Positions 1 to 8,857 are shown, counted from the first letter of the stretch. The stretch: DNA of 64,000 bases from Spirosoma validum (GCF_014699035.1 NZ_JACXAA010000008.1:248001-312000), one strand, 5' to 3'. The notes: a model not told the origin generated them from the letters alone. A program made the numbers and translations.

Positions 1-266
1 GAGATGTGACTAAACTCGTTACGTTCTTTTGGCTAAATTCAAGCATAGTATATAATGGAAACCTATCAGTTATCATTAACGCTTCGCGAAGCCTGATGGA
101 TTTATAGAAGAACGATTAATCGGAGTCCGATTGAGATAGAGCGGCATACGCTTTGGACCAATTATACCGCAGAATGGCTATTTTTCGGCCAAAATGGTTT
201 GTTTTTGAGAATCGTTTGTGTTACTTTGGCAACCAGAAGATAGTCAACCCCTCTGCCCATTCTGCA
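1..266. other. Intergenic/leader region with small palindromes
   Basis: No convincing gene is visible. Two palindromes stand out: a 12-base perfect one at 81-92 (GCTTCGCGAAGC) and a 6-bp stem with 3-base loop at 118-132 (AATCGG/CCGATT). Either could belong to the end of a gene left of the window. No clean TAnnTTTG promoter was found for the following gene. The reading frame of that gene stays open upstream to a TTG at 153, but its upstream part reads unlike the acidic protein. Confidence 0.4.
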
Positions 267-761
267 ATGAACTTTGACGACGAAGACGACGACGACAGCT
301 TTATGGACTGGGACGGTTTCGATGAGGACTATGATCCTGAAGAAGCGCGTGCTGAGATGGAGGCTGAAAACCGGCGTATCAAGAACCTGCCCATTCTGCG
401 GAAAGCAAATGAGCTCATGGAACTGACGCAGGCCATTGTCGAGACCATCAATAAAGAAGACGACGTGCTGATGATGCACGAGCAGATGCTGGCTAATGCC
501 ATGATGCTGGCGCCGAAAATTGTTGGTGCAGAAGGAGGAGATCTCTATACGCTACGGATGGAAAATGCGGTCATTATCAAAATGCACGCCCGCGAGCTTT
601 TAGCCCAAACGTCGTATTGTAAAGCCGAAAAATTGGCTACGCCCGCTTATCTGAACGTATTACGCGACGAAATCGAACAGTTCAGGCTACTCTTCGTGGA
701 GTGGGTAAATGGATTCGATAAAGACAATGACGCTCCAGACGACTGGGGATTGTTTTATTAG
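267..761 (+). CDS. Acidic hypothetical protein
   Basis: I do not recognise a named family. From the ATG at 267 the product is 164 residues and opens with a striking acidic run (nine D/E among the first eleven residues), followed by more D/E-rich sequence to about residue 30, then a mostly helical, Met- and Glu-rich body and a C-terminus ending DDWGLFY. The frame remains open to a TTG at 153, but that extension has no ribosome site and different composition, so ATG 267 is preferred. No signal peptide or membrane segment is seen, so it is probably cytosolic. It is transcribed away from the left edge and converges on the TPR/Ppx-like gene. Function unknown. Confidence 0.7.
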   Translation: MNFDDEDDDDSFMDWDGFDEDYDPEEARAEMEAENRRIKNLPILRKANELMELTQAIVETINKEDDVLMMHEQMLANAMMLAPKIVGAEGGDLYTLRMENAVIIKMHARELLAQTSYCKAEKLATPAYLNVLRDEIEQFRLLFVEWVNGFDKDNDAPDDWGLFY

Positions 762-826
762 CGAGCCCCAGAACCCTTGTACACTGCCTCAATTCTTAGT
801 AACCTGTAGTAGCTCGTAACACGCTG

Positions 827-2275
827 TTATCGAGTGTACATCGCTCCCTTGGCAATCGTCGATTCGTACTCGTAATTGATCGTCTCCAGGAATTTACCCG
901 TCACCCAGCCGATATTGGCATTTCGAATAAAGACGAACCGTTTTGGGCTTGAACCGGCATTGTAAGCGCTCATGACCGCGTCGAGCCACAGAGCTCCCGC
1001 AATGAGTTGCTTTTCCGAGAGCTGACTCTGAACCGTACTCACATCCTTCTCAGCCTGCTTCCGTGTTTCTGCATTCGCAATTGATCTCAGGTCGGGCTGG
1101 GTCAAGGCTTTGTAGTCATTAAGCGCCAGTTGCTTAAACCGCTCTACATCAGCTTCCAGAATTGGTACCGCCGTAACGCCCGCTTTCTCTGGGTACAGAT
1201 AGCTTACTAATGCCTGAGCAATATCGCCACCAACACCAATCGTTCGACGTTGCTTTAGTCCTGGATCTCTTAAGCGAGGTGCCAAAGTCGAGTCGGCAAT
1301 CGCTTTAACAACTCGCTGAGCTTCCCGTTTAAACGCGTCGGTATTCAGGGATCGTTTAGCTTCGATACGTTCGACCAATGTGGTAAGGCCAATGGGTATT
1401 GTGAGTTCGTGAAACGATTTATCGGCATGGGTGAAATTCCGACGGCTGGCATCCTGATCAAAATAACCGCCTGTTGTGCTATTGTTCCCCAGATTCAGCG
1501 ACGACGTAGTGGGCCAGACTTTACGGGGAATAGCCCCGATGGTAAAAAGCTGAGCCTCCCGGGTAGAGTTGAGTGTCGCATCGATTTTCAGGTTGGTACT
1601 GGGCAATACCCGCGTCAACTGTTCGTAGAACGCCTGCCGATTCTGGGGAGTTCTGGCTAGTTCTTTGTCTAGATCACTACTGAAAACGATGAATGTTCGT
1701 TCAGCCGGAATGTTATACCGCTTAATGGAGTCTAAGCCGATTCGTAGCGCATCCTGCCCACCTTTAGCCGATTTCGATGCGTCGGCAAGAAGGCCACTAT
1801 TGGGGATATCAAAGACGGTTTTGATGTCTTTTTCGTAAAAGTCGGTTTCATAGCTGGTTTTGAAAATAGCCACTTTTACACCAGCTGTACCGATCTGAAT
1901 GCCTGCGTAAACATTCTTACTGGAAATATCGCGGATGATTTCATTGACGGCCCAGCCACTGGCTACGTATTTGAGCTTCGTGTACTGCGTTCGGGCTTGT
2001 TCCAGATAACGCAGGGCTGTGGTCGAATCGCGAAGATCTTTGTAAGAAAGCCCCAGTAGTTCATTCGTGACAGCTTCCCAATACAGGTTTTTGTTCTGAA
2101 CGGCAGGCATGGCCCGCTGCAACAGATTAATCGATTCCTGTGATTTATCGACTTCGCGTAACGTATTGGCCAGTTTAATGTAGCGAATGGCTTGGGTAAG
2201 GCTAGCAGCATTTTGAGCCAGCACTGGCGATAACAACAGGCTTAGCCACACCGTTAGTGCACAGATACGTTTCAT
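827..2275 (-). CDS. Secreted TPR protein with Ppx/GppA-like domain
   Basis: The 482-residue product has an N-terminal signal peptide ending near SPVLAQ, so it is exported. Residues about 25-120 form TPR-like helical repeats. The rest resembles the actin-like Ppx/GppA phosphatase fold: a glycine-rich first strand (GIQIGTAGVKVAIF), an acidic STREAQ segment where the family has its EExR region, and a late GVGGDIAQAL loop. An exported Ppx-like protein is unusual because classical exopolyphosphatases are cytosolic; catalysis is not established. ATG 2275 was chosen over a TTG at 2302 because it gives a clean signal peptide. It converges on the acidic hypothetical gene. Confidence 0.7.
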   Translation of the reverse strand: MKRICALTVWLSLLLSPVLAQNAASLTQAIRYIKLANTLREVDKSQESINLLQRAMPAVQNKNLYWEAVTNELLGLSYKDLRDSTTALRYLEQARTQYTKLKYVASGWAVNEIIRDISSKNVYAGIQIGTAGVKVAIFKTSYETDFYEKDIKTVFDIPNSGLLADASKSAKGGQDALRIGLDSIKRYNIPAERTFIVFSSDLDKELARTPQNRQAFYEQLTRVLPSTNLKIDATLNSTREAQLFTIGAIPRKVWPTTSSLNLGNNSTTGGYFDQDASRRNFTHADKSFHELTIPIGLTTLVERIEAKRSLNTDAFKREAQRVVKAIADSTLAPRLRDPGLKQRRTIGVGGDIAQALVSYLYPEKAGVTAVPILEADVERFKQLALNDYKALTQPDLRSIANAETRKQAEKDVSTVQSQLSEKQLIAGALWLDAVMSAYNAGSSPKRFVFIRNANIGWVTGKFLETINYEYESTIAKGAMYTR

Positions 2276-2457
2276 AGTAGTAAAGTTTGCAAGACCAACC
2301 AAGATATACGGATAGGCTGACGTAACGGATTTGTTACCCTAACAAAAAACGCTACGTACTGGAAATCGTGAATTAAGCCCGGTAAATATGCCTGTTTGTT
2401 TGATAGGGTTATGTTCCTGAAAGGTGGTATCTTGCCAAACAAAATTCAGACAGTTGC

Positions 2458-2745
2458 ATGCGCTACGTTATTCATGCCTATGACCACACGGATGCCGACG
2501 CGCTTGACCGGCGTATGCGTGTACGGTCTGCCCACCTCGACTATGTTCGTCAGTTAAAAAGTATTGGTCAATTCATACTGGGCGGGGCCTTACTGGACCC
2601 AGATGGCAACATGATCGGCTCGATGCTTTTGCTCGATCTGGAAACAGAGGAGCAGTTAGCCGCTTATCTACAGGCTGATCCTTATATTGTCCAGGGCGTT
2701 TGGGATAGGGTTGATGTAAAACCGTTTCGTCAGGCGGATGTCTGA
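2458..2745 (+). CDS. YciI family protein
   Basis: This 95-residue protein matches the YCII-related alpha-beta barrel fold along its full length: N-terminal strand MRYVIHAYDH, the RMRVRSAHLDYV segment with the family's conserved His, a GGALLDPDGNMIGS segment, and the closing DPYIVQGVWDRVDVKPF motif seen in E. coli YciI. The biochemical role of the family is poorly defined; some members act as small dimeric hydrolase or dechlorinase-like enzymes. It sits upstream of a HAD phosphatase on the same strand with an 84-base gap. The ATG at 2458 is the natural start. Confidence 0.85.
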   Translation: MRYVIHAYDHTDADALDRRMRVRSAHLDYVRQLKSIGQFILGGALLDPDGNMIGSMLLLDLETEEQLAAYLQADPYIVQGVWDRVDVKPFRQADV

Positions 2746-2829
2746 AACAAGCTGGTTGGTGAATTCGCTGAGTAATCACAACGCTGATTCGGGTAGACGG
2801 CTACTTATACTTATTGACTAAAGATACCT

Positions 2830-3519
2830 TTGATACACGCTGCAATTTTTGATATGGATGGGCTGCTGGTGGACTCTGAACCTCACTGGCGGGCAATGGA
2901 ACGAGACGTATTTGCCACCGTTGGCCTTTATCTGACCGATGACCAATGTAAATTAACAACAGGTTTGCCCATTCTGGACGTAGTGCGCTACTGGTTTGTC
3001 CGGGAGCCCTGGACCCCGGAGGCCGCAGCAGGTCGCACCCATGAAGATCTTGCCGACGCCATTACGGAAGGCGTTCACGAGCGAATTGCGAACCTTGCCG
3101 AGCCCATGCCGGGTGCGTTATCGACTTTAAACTTTTTTGTGAATCGGGGGATTCCAACCGCCATTGCGTCGGCCTCGCCGATGAGTTTGATCGAGGTAGT
3201 TGTAACACGACTAGGCATTCGTGATGCGCTGACACTCTGGCATTCGGCTACCTTGGAGGCACGTAATAAGCCAGCACCGGATGTTTATTTAGGGACGGCC
3301 CGTAAACTGAACGTGCAGCCTGCCGATTGTCTGGCGTTTGAGGATTCGGGCAACGGTCTGAAATCGGCTTATGCCGCTGGTATGCGAACCATAGCCGTTC
3401 CGGGTGCTTTTGAATACGACGACTCTAAATTTTCCATTGCCACTATTAAATTGCCGGCGTTAACGGAGTTTTCGCTGGCTACGTTCGACAGTATACAGTT
3501 GAAAGAATACTATTCCTAA
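2830..3519 (+). CDS. HAD family sugar-phosphatase (HxpB/YniC-like)
   Basis: A 229-residue haloacid-dehalogenase hydrolase. Motif I (FDMDGLLVDSEP, residues 7-18) supplies the nucleophile and general-acid aspartates. The cap contains the TGLP segment, motif II is IASASP near residue 115, the conserved Lys is in NKPAPDVYL, and motif III is FEDSGNG near 176. This closely resembles the hexitol/2-deoxyglucose-6-phosphatase subgroup (YniC/HxpB), so small phosphosugars are likely substrates; the specific one cannot be read. The start is a TTG, because the first in-frame ATG lies inside motif I and would remove the nucleophile. Confidence 0.82.
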   Translation: MIHAAIFDMDGLLVDSEPHWRAMERDVFATVGLYLTDDQCKLTTGLPILDVVRYWFVREPWTPEAAAGRTHEDLADAITEGVHERIANLAEPMPGALSTLNFFVNRGIPTAIASASPMSLIEVVVTRLGIRDALTLWHSATLEARNKPAPDVYLGTARKLNVQPADCLAFEDSGNGLKSAYAAGMRTIAVPGAFEYDDSKFSIATIKLPALTEFSLATFDSIQLKEYYS

Positions 3520-3552
3520 CCTCATAATTGTGCGTTGCACGTTTTATTAACC

Positions 3553-4380
3553 ATGCGTATTTATCAACTCGATGCGTTTACGGATCGGCTGTTTGCTGGA
3601 AATCCGGCGGCTGTTATTCCGTTAACAGAATGGTTGCCGGACGAACAAATGCAGCTGATCGCATCTGAAAACAACCTTGCTGAAACGGCTTTTTACGTCA
3701 AAACCGACGGTGACGCCAATTATCACATTCGCTGGTTTACGCCCACTATGGAGGTGGATCTGTGTGGCCATGCTACGTTGGCAACTGCCTACGTCGTGTT
3801 TTTTCTGGAAGATAAAGTTGCCGATGATACGTCGGTCGATCAGATTTTTTTCGACTCCCGTAGTGGCCAGTTGAAGGTCTGTCGGGATGATAACGGTTGG
3901 CTAACACTCGACTTCCCCGCTGACGTTGTGCAAAAGCCTAATTTACAACCTCCCGCTCTACTTACCAGTGTACGGGAGAAACCTATAGCCATATTCAAGG
4001 GCAAAACCGACTACATGCTGGTTTATGAAAATCAGGCGCAGATCGAAGCGCTAACCCCTGATTTTCGGGAAATGAATACGGTTCCCGCTCGGGGAGTAAT
4101 CGTAACGGCACCTGGTGATACTGAATCGGGCGTTGACTTTGTATCCAGATTCTTTGGGCCGCAGGCAGGCATTGACGAAGACCCGGTTACGGGATCGGCG
4201 CACACGACGCTGGTGCCGTATTGGGCCGAGAAACTGGGCAAGAACGAGCTGACAGCCAAGCAACTATCGAAACGGGGCGGGTATCTCCGATGTAAACTTA
4301 ACGACGATGGCACAAAGCCTGCCCGGGTCGATATTTCAGGTCAGGTGCAGTTGTATCTGACGGGTGAAATCAATCCGTAG
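3553..4380 (+). CDS. PhzF family isomerase/epimerase-like protein
   Basis: The 275-residue product has the two-lobed diaminopimelate-epimerase-like PhzF fold. Visible signatures are LDAFTDRLFAGNPAAV at the N-terminus, the conserved Glu in NNLAETAF (general base in PhzF), CGHATLATA, and the second-lobe DPVTGSAH. Family members isomerise trans-2,3-dihydro-3-hydroxyanthranilate in phenazine producers, but no phenazine genes are present here, so the substrate is unknown. ATG 3553 is preferred to a TTG at 3535 because the family begins with the MxxYQLDAF strand. A second paralogue occurs at 62533-63450. Confidence 0.85.
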   Translation: MRIYQLDAFTDRLFAGNPAAVIPLTEWLPDEQMQLIASENNLAETAFYVKTDGDANYHIRWFTPTMEVDLCGHATLATAYVVFFLEDKVADDTSVDQIFFDSRSGQLKVCRDDNGWLTLDFPADVVQKPNLQPPALLTSVREKPIAIFKGKTDYMLVYENQAQIEALTPDFREMNTVPARGVIVTAPGDTESGVDFVSRFFGPQAGIDEDPVTGSAHTTLVPYWAEKLGKNELTAKQLSKRGGYLRCKLNDDGTKPARVDISGQVQLYLTGEINP

Positions 4381-4410
4381 CGTACTTATGTAGAAGTTTT
4401 AAGGAAATGA

Positions 4411-4449
4411 GACGAATGCCATAGCTCCAGTTATAGCATTCGTCGTTTT
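4411..4449 (+). terminator. Hairpin terminator between convergent genes
   Basis: A 9-bp stem GACGAATGC (4411-4419) / GCATTCGTC (4436-4444) is followed by GTTTT. It lies between the PhzF-family gene and the convergent DUF4198 gene and probably serves both. Confidence 0.75.
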
Positions 4450-4460
4450 AAACAGGAACC

Positions 4461-5267
4461 TTATCGACAGCCGAAGGTCAGGCTGCCCCAGTAGCTATGC
4501 CAATCGGCCGCGTTGGTATCTTTCTCCGGGATCATATGGACTAGACTGACCATGTTACTGCCTGCCCGAAGTCGAAACTGAATAAGACCCTGTACGTTGG
4601 AGTGATGCTTTTCTTCATTCAGTCGATTCGCGGCATCCCGGTTCCAGTAACGTACCAAAGCACCCGACAAGGGTTTATCTTCGAATAGAATGCGGAATTC
4701 TGCTATCTGTCCGGGATGCTGATTATATGGATTTTGGGTTGGAATAATTTCGAGCGTCATACCCGTGTTTTTAACAAACGTATTGTCGGTAATCGGCGTG
4801 CCGACCTGCACCAGCGTTTTCACACACCGCTCATAAAGTTCGCGGCTAGGCTTGTCCGTTTCGCCCTGCTGCTTACGAGCCGCTATTACGTTGTCGAGAC
4901 CATCTTCTTCCAGATACAGCAGGAAGCTGTCAGCCTTCATCGCCAAAAACTTTGGGGTATTGGCGAAACTGAATAAGTGCGTGCCGGGGGGTGTTAGTGA
5001 CACCGCTACGTCGCCGTATGTGTCGGCCGTTATCGTAGGCGTGAGGTCTGTCATACCACGAGCCGTGTGGTGGCGATATTGACTGATACGGTTCTTTTTT
5101 CCCTCCGAACGCTCGCCCACAAAACCTTCACCAACTAATACCTGTAGATTGATTTTTTCACCAACGCTGGCAAAAAAACGGCTTGGCTGCAGCCAGAATT
5201 CATGCCCAAAAGCCAAACCGGCACAAACAGTGATGAGTAGGCCGACAAGCAGTAAGAATTTTTTCAT
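4461..5267 (-). CDS. Exported DUF4198 domain protein
   Basis: A 268-residue protein with a signal peptide (MKKFLLLVGLLITVCAGLAFG) followed immediately by HEFWLQP, the hallmark opening of DUF4198 proteins, a family often linked to periplasmic metal handling (nickel/cobalt). The mature N-terminal His could be a metal ligand. The rest is predicted beta-rich, with a PGTHLFSF segment and a C-terminal WHSYWGSLTFGC. No transporter gene is adjacent, so a link to metals is inference. It is transcribed divergently from the small Cys/Lys-rich gene at 5330. Confidence 0.78.
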   Translation of the reverse strand: MKKFLLLVGLLITVCAGLAFGHEFWLQPSRFFASVGEKINLQVLVGEGFVGERSEGKKNRISQYRHHTARGMTDLTPTITADTYGDVAVSLTPPGTHLFSFANTPKFLAMKADSFLLYLEEDGLDNVIAARKQQGETDKPSRELYERCVKTLVQVGTPITDNTFVKNTGMTLEIIPTQNPYNQHPGQIAEFRILFEDKPLSGALVRYWNRDAANRLNEEKHHSNVQGLIQFRLRAGSNMVSLVHMIPEKDTNAADWHSYWGSLTFGCR

Positions 5268-5276
5268 CTATTTTAA

Positions 5277-5307
5277 TTTGTAATCAATCTAAACAAGCGT
5301 ACCTTTG
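5277..5307 (+). promoter_or_regulatory. Bacteroidota-type promoter (TTTG-N19-TAnnTTTG)
   Basis: TTTG at 5277-5280, a 19-base spacer, then TACCTTTG at 5300-5307. This fits the known Bacteroidota primary-sigma consensus and lies 22 bases upstream of the small ORF at 5330. Confidence 0.75.
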
Positions 5308-5329
5308 CTGCGTAAAGTACAGGAAATTA

Positions 5330-5485
5330 ATGACAGCCGAGTTCATCACATCTGAATATACTGCTTTACTGGACGATTCTAAGCAAATTGTCCAGTCCAA
5401 CGCGTTTATGGGACACGAGTGTGTCCTGAAAAAGTGCTGTAAGAAGTACAAAAAGGGGAAGCGCTGCAAGAAGTGCCCCGATTGA
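5330..5485 (+). CDS. Small Cys/Lys-rich protein (51 aa)
   Basis: A short ORF supported by the clean promoter just upstream. The 51-residue product is an ordinary helix-like N-terminus (MTAEFITSEYTALL) followed by a very basic Cys-rich tail: C31, then CC at 36-37, then C46 and C49, embedded in KKYKKGKRCKKCP. The cysteine spacing suggests a metal- or nucleic-acid-binding knuckle; I recall similar short KKxKKGKxCKxCP tails in other Bacteroidota but cannot verify that here. A longer opposite-strand frame (5284-5604) covers it and is judged spurious. Confidence 0.75.
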   Translation: MTAEFITSEYTALLDDSKQIVQSNAFMGHECVLKKCCKKYKKGKRCKKCPD

Positions 5486-5771
5486 TCTTCATTATCCCTT
5501 AGGTCAGTCCTTATTTCCCTACTTTCGCTAGCTGGAAGTACGTTACATTCTGGCACTAACCTCGCCCAGGAGACTCTCTTGACGCCATTACCTGAGCTAC
5601 TCACGGACGTCGTTCCGAAGCAATCTCATCCTGAATCTCTAAATAGATACCTGTAATCGTTGGTGTCAAAGGCTCATTCTGAATCTGCACTTCGGAATAT
5701 GGACTACTACTACTTTTTAGAAGAAATTGTAGTCAGGAACCCATCGTTTGGCTTTGTTGTCATAAGTGTAG

Positions 5772-6896
5772 ATGCACCTTTATCTGCACATACCGTTCTG
5801 CAAGCAGGCCTGTCACTACTGCGACTTTCATTTTAGCACGAGTCTCAGCCAGAAATCGGCTTTAGTCGATGCACTCTGCACCGAAATAGGCCTACAAAAA
5901 AATTACCTGCCTAATCAGCCATTAGAAACCATTTATTTTGGGGGAGGAACACCTTCATTGCTGACTGAGAGCGAATTAGAGCAATTGCTTGCGACGATTC
6001 ACGCCCAGTTTACGGTTTCATCTACAGCCGAAATTACCCTCGAAGCCAATCCTGACGATCTGTCGGCCGAAAAGCTCCAAATGCTACGTCGCTACGTTAA
6101 CCGCCTGAGTATTGGCATCCAAACGTTCGATGAGGCTACATTACGTTGGATGAACCGCGCCCACACGGCTACCGAAGCCGAAGCCTGCGTTGGGCTGGCT
6201 CGAGAAGCTGGTTTGGAGAATATGAGCGTGGATTTGATTTATGGCATTCCCAACCGCGACTCGCTACGTTGGCAGGCAGATTTACAGAACGTTCTCTCGC
6301 TCAACGTACCACACATCTCTGCCTATGCTCTTACGATCGAACCCGACACAGCTTTCGGACGGTGGCAGAAAAAAGGCAAATTTCCGCCCGCCGATGAAGC
6401 CCTGGCAGCCGAGCAATTTGAAGAACTGACGAAAGCGCTGACCGAGGCAGGTTATGAGCATTACGAAATCTCGAATTTTGCCCGACCAGCGCATTACGCC
6501 CGGCACAACACGGCCTATTGGCAACGCCGTGCCTATCTCGGGATCGGTCCAAGTGCGCACTCGTATAATGGCCATTCGCGACAATACAATATTGCGAACA
6601 ATGCTCGTTATATCGCTGATATTCAACAAGGGAAATTACCTGCTACGGTAGAAGAACTGACGACCGCCGATCAGGTAAACGAATACCTGCTAACGGGGTT
6701 ACGTACCCAATGGGGCTGTTCACTTGCTGAATTGAATACGCTGCTTGGAAAAGACTTTGCGCAGGCGCAGGAGCAAGATCTCAAAGCGATGTACGCATCG
6801 GGTTGGCTCATAAACGATGGCGATCAATTATGGTTATCGCAAGCGGGTAAACTTTTCGCCGATCGGGTGGCCGCTACGTTGTTTGTAGAAGAGTAG
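5772..6896 (+). CDS. hemW: Radical SAM heme chaperone HemW
   Basis: The 374-residue product carries the radical SAM cluster motif C10-x3-C14-x2-C17 in HIPFCKQACHYCDF, YFGGGTPSLL for SAM binding, and the HemN/HemW-type ANPDDLS and SIGIQTFDEATLRWMNR segments. The C-terminal part (GIGPSAHSYNG onward) matches HemW rather than true coproporphyrinogen dehydrogenase HemN, which has a longer N-terminus with an extra cysteine. HemW binds heme and passes it to target proteins in the cytosol. ATG 5772 gives the canonical MxLYLHIPFC start. The preceding 286 bases hold only the small ORF's 3' flank; no clear promoter was seen. Confidence 0.9.
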   Translation: MHLYLHIPFCKQACHYCDFHFSTSLSQKSALVDALCTEIGLQKNYLPNQPLETIYFGGGTPSLLTESELEQLLATIHAQFTVSSTAEITLEANPDDLSAEKLQMLRRYVNRLSIGIQTFDEATLRWMNRAHTATEAEACVGLAREAGLENMSVDLIYGIPNRDSLRWQADLQNVLSLNVPHISAYALTIEPDTAFGRWQKKGKFPPADEALAAEQFEELTKALTEAGYEHYEISNFARPAHYARHNTAYWQRRAYLGIGPSAHSYNGHSRQYNIANNARYIADIQQGKLPATVEELTTADQVNEYLLTGLRTQWGCSLAELNTLLGKDFAQAQEQDLKAMYASGWLINDGDQLWLSQAGKLFADRVAATLFVEE

Positions 6897-7035
6897 TACC
6901 GTAAATAGTTCGCTGCAATGCAAAGACGCCTGTGTGGTGGAAATCTGTACGTTACAACCTTCATTGCTTAAATCAGAATTTGTAAGCGGTTTTCCTGCCG
7001 CTTTACGCTTATTTTCGCGGAATACTTCTGCTTTT

Positions 7036-7929
7036 ATGAGTTCGCAACGCCCTGGCAATACGTTTCGCAATATGTCTCAGCAACCCCGTCCAAAGGCCTC
7101 TAACGCATCGACACCGCGGGACTCGAAAACCGAACGTACCGCCGGGCAGTCCCGGTCGTCGCGCGGAACGGGAGCGCAAAAGTACGCTGGATCATCAGCC
7201 TGGGATCGGACGCGCCGGTTCATGCGCGAGCGGCCCATGCTGGAACGTGTCTATCGGATTTGTCTGAAGGCGTTTTTATGGCTTTTCTTTGGGTCGATTG
7301 GATACGTTATTGTCTTGAAATACGTACCGGTCTGGGTGACACCCTTGGTTGTTTCGCGCTGGATCGACACGATTGGAACAAACGAAAGTAGCCATGTTTA
7401 TAAAAAATGGCGGTCGTATGATGTTATCAGTAAAGAGGCTGCACTAGCGGTCGTAGCGTCAGAAGATCAGGCTTTCCCGACGCACTGGGGGTTCGATTTC
7501 AATGAGATTCAGGACGCAATCAAAGAAAATGAGAAACGGGAACGACCACGCGGAGCCAGTACGATTTCGCAGCAGGTGGCCAAAAACGTGTTTCTCTGGA
7601 ACGGTCGCAGTTACGTTCGTAAGGGATTGGAAGTGTATTTCACTGTCCTGATTGAGTTAGTGTGGGGCAAAAAGCGCATTCTGGAAGTCTACCTGAACGT
7701 AGCGGAAACCGGTCCTATGACCTTTGGTATGGAGGCCGCATCACAACGGTATTACGGCCACTCGGCCGAAACACTTTCCCGTAATGAAGCTGCCCGAATG
7801 GCGGCCGTGTTGCCGAATCCCCGCTTGTTTTCAATCAGCAATCCATCAAATTACATTCAGCGCCGGACACGCCAAATTGCCCGGCAAATGCGCTATCTGG
7901 GCGGGCAGAGATACATTCGCAATTTGTAA
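7036..7929 (+). CDS. mtgA: Monofunctional peptidoglycan glycosyltransferase MtgA
   Basis: A GT51 enzyme that polymerises lipid II into glycan strands at the inner membrane. From ATG 7036 (297 residues) there is a basic, disordered cytosolic tail of about 70 residues, one membrane segment (FLWLFFGSIGYVIVL), then the glycosyltransferase domain. This has VVASEDQAFPTHWGFD with the catalytic Glu, RGASTISQQVAKNVFLW, and KKRILEVYLNVAE. There is no transpeptidase domain, hence monofunctional. The frame extends to a GTG at 6934, but the extension has no family similarity. It follows hemW in the same direction. Confidence 0.9.
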   Translation: MSSQRPGNTFRNMSQQPRPKASNASTPRDSKTERTAGQSRSSRGTGAQKYAGSSAWDRTRRFMRERPMLERVYRICLKAFLWLFFGSIGYVIVLKYVPVWVTPLVVSRWIDTIGTNESSHVYKKWRSYDVISKEAALAVVASEDQAFPTHWGFDFNEIQDAIKENEKRERPRGASTISQQVAKNVFLWNGRSYVRKGLEVYFTVLIELVWGKKRILEVYLNVAETGPMTFGMEAASQRYYGHSAETLSRNEAARMAAVLPNPRLFSISNPSNYIQRRTRQIARQMRYLGGQRYIRNL

Positions 7930-8054
7930 AGCCTTACTAATGAACACACTCGTTGCTTTAATCAATAAAGCTGACCTAGTGAACCACGGTCGATTTATAG
8001 ATGATTAGCAAACATATTGGTTTGACTTTGTATCATACTCAGCTGGTTAATAAA

Positions 8055-8489
8055 ATGAAAGAGTTTATTGTAAGAAAACAGGTCCGTATCAAAGCAGAAC
8101 CTTCGGAAGTTTGGAATGCATTGACCAATCCAGAAAAAACGAAGAAGTATTTTTTCAACTGCGAAGTTTACTCAGATTGGGAAGTGGGCAGCACGATATT
8201 GTTTACAGGAACAGTCTTTCTGATCAGGAAAATCGAAATGAAGGGTATCATCCTGAAGATCGAGCCCAATAAGCTTCTGCAATATTCTCTGACGAACGAA
8301 GACGATAAGGACGATTCCAATTTTTCAACCGTCACGGACGAACTGTCTTATAAAAATGGCGAAACGATTCTATCCATTACCGACAATGTAGGCCAGGGCG
8401 AAGGTGCCGAAGATCGCTATAAACGGTCGGAAGAAGGTTGGGATAAGATACTGGAAGGACTGAAAGAAGTTGTGGAAGAAGATAAGTGA
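8055..8489 (+). CDS. SRPBCC/AHSA1 domain protein
   Basis: A 144-residue START-like (AHSA1) protein. The opening VRKQVRIKAEPSEVWNALTNPEKTKKYFF is the classic family start, and the C-terminal helix EEGWDKILEGLKEVVE is the long lid helix of the fold. Members bind hydrophobic ligands or stimulate Hsp90 in eukaryotes; bacterial members have few defined roles. ATG 8055 is chosen over an upstream in-frame start at 8001. Its 3' end converges on the membrane protein gene at 8513, with a weak 7-bp hairpin between them. Confidence 0.8.
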   Translation: MKEFIVRKQVRIKAEPSEVWNALTNPEKTKKYFFNCEVYSDWEVGSTILFTGTVFLIRKIEMKGIILKIEPNKLLQYSLTNEDDKDDSNFSTVTDELSYKNGETILSITDNVGQGEGAEDRYKRSEEGWDKILEGLKEVVEEDK

Positions 8490-8512
8490 AAAGGGGTGAT
8501 GATTCGAAACCG

Positions 8513-8857
8513 TCACCGTCCTAAAAAACCTTCCAGCGAGACGGGTTCGTTATTCAGGATGAAGAAATAAACTAATCCGGCTAATACTAAATAGCTGACA
8601 GCCAGCCACTTTTTCTTCTGGGCAAACTCTGTCGGATGATGATAGTAATCGTAAATCATTGATGCCGATAAGCCCATAACCATCAGGAAGAACGAGAATA
8701 TCCCAAAATCTGTTCGGTATATACGTACTGACTCCATAAAGCGCGCGCCCGACACAATGTAGAGCAGCCAGGCAGCGAAACCTGCCCGATACAGGTACAC
8801 GCTCAGCCGCCGGTCGTTTTTAAGATCGAAGAGGTCGTCAGTGAATTTTTCGGACAT
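8513..8857 (-). CDS. Small three-helix membrane protein
   Basis: Not a family I recognise. The 114-residue product has a polar N-terminus (MSEKFTDDLFDLKNDRR) and three hydrophobic segments at roughly residues 25-40, 50-70 and 85-102, separated by short loops, one of which is His/Tyr-rich (YDYYHHPTEF). It is presumably an integral inner-membrane protein. It is divergent from the OsmC-family gene, sharing a 60-base intergenic region with it. Confidence 0.65.
   Translation of the reverse strand: MSEKFTDDLFDLKNDRRLSVYLYRAGFAAWLLYIVSGARFMESVRIYRTDFGIFSFFLMVMGLSASMIYDYYHHPTEFAQKKKWLAVSYLVLAGLVYFFILNNEPVSLEGFLGR

Noticed and set aside
162-479. Antisense ORF over the acidic protein gene
   Set aside because: The frame is a consequence of Asp/Glu codons on the opposite strand; no start signal is seen.
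2825-2832. Perfect TAnnTTTG overlapping the start of the HAD gene
   Set aside because: If it were the promoter, transcription would begin inside the coding region and remove the catalytic motif; no -33 element lies at the right distance.
5284-5604. 106-residue minus-strand ORF
   Set aside because: Covers the promoter and the small Cys/Lys-rich gene on the other strand; its composition is not protein-like and it has no promoter of its own.
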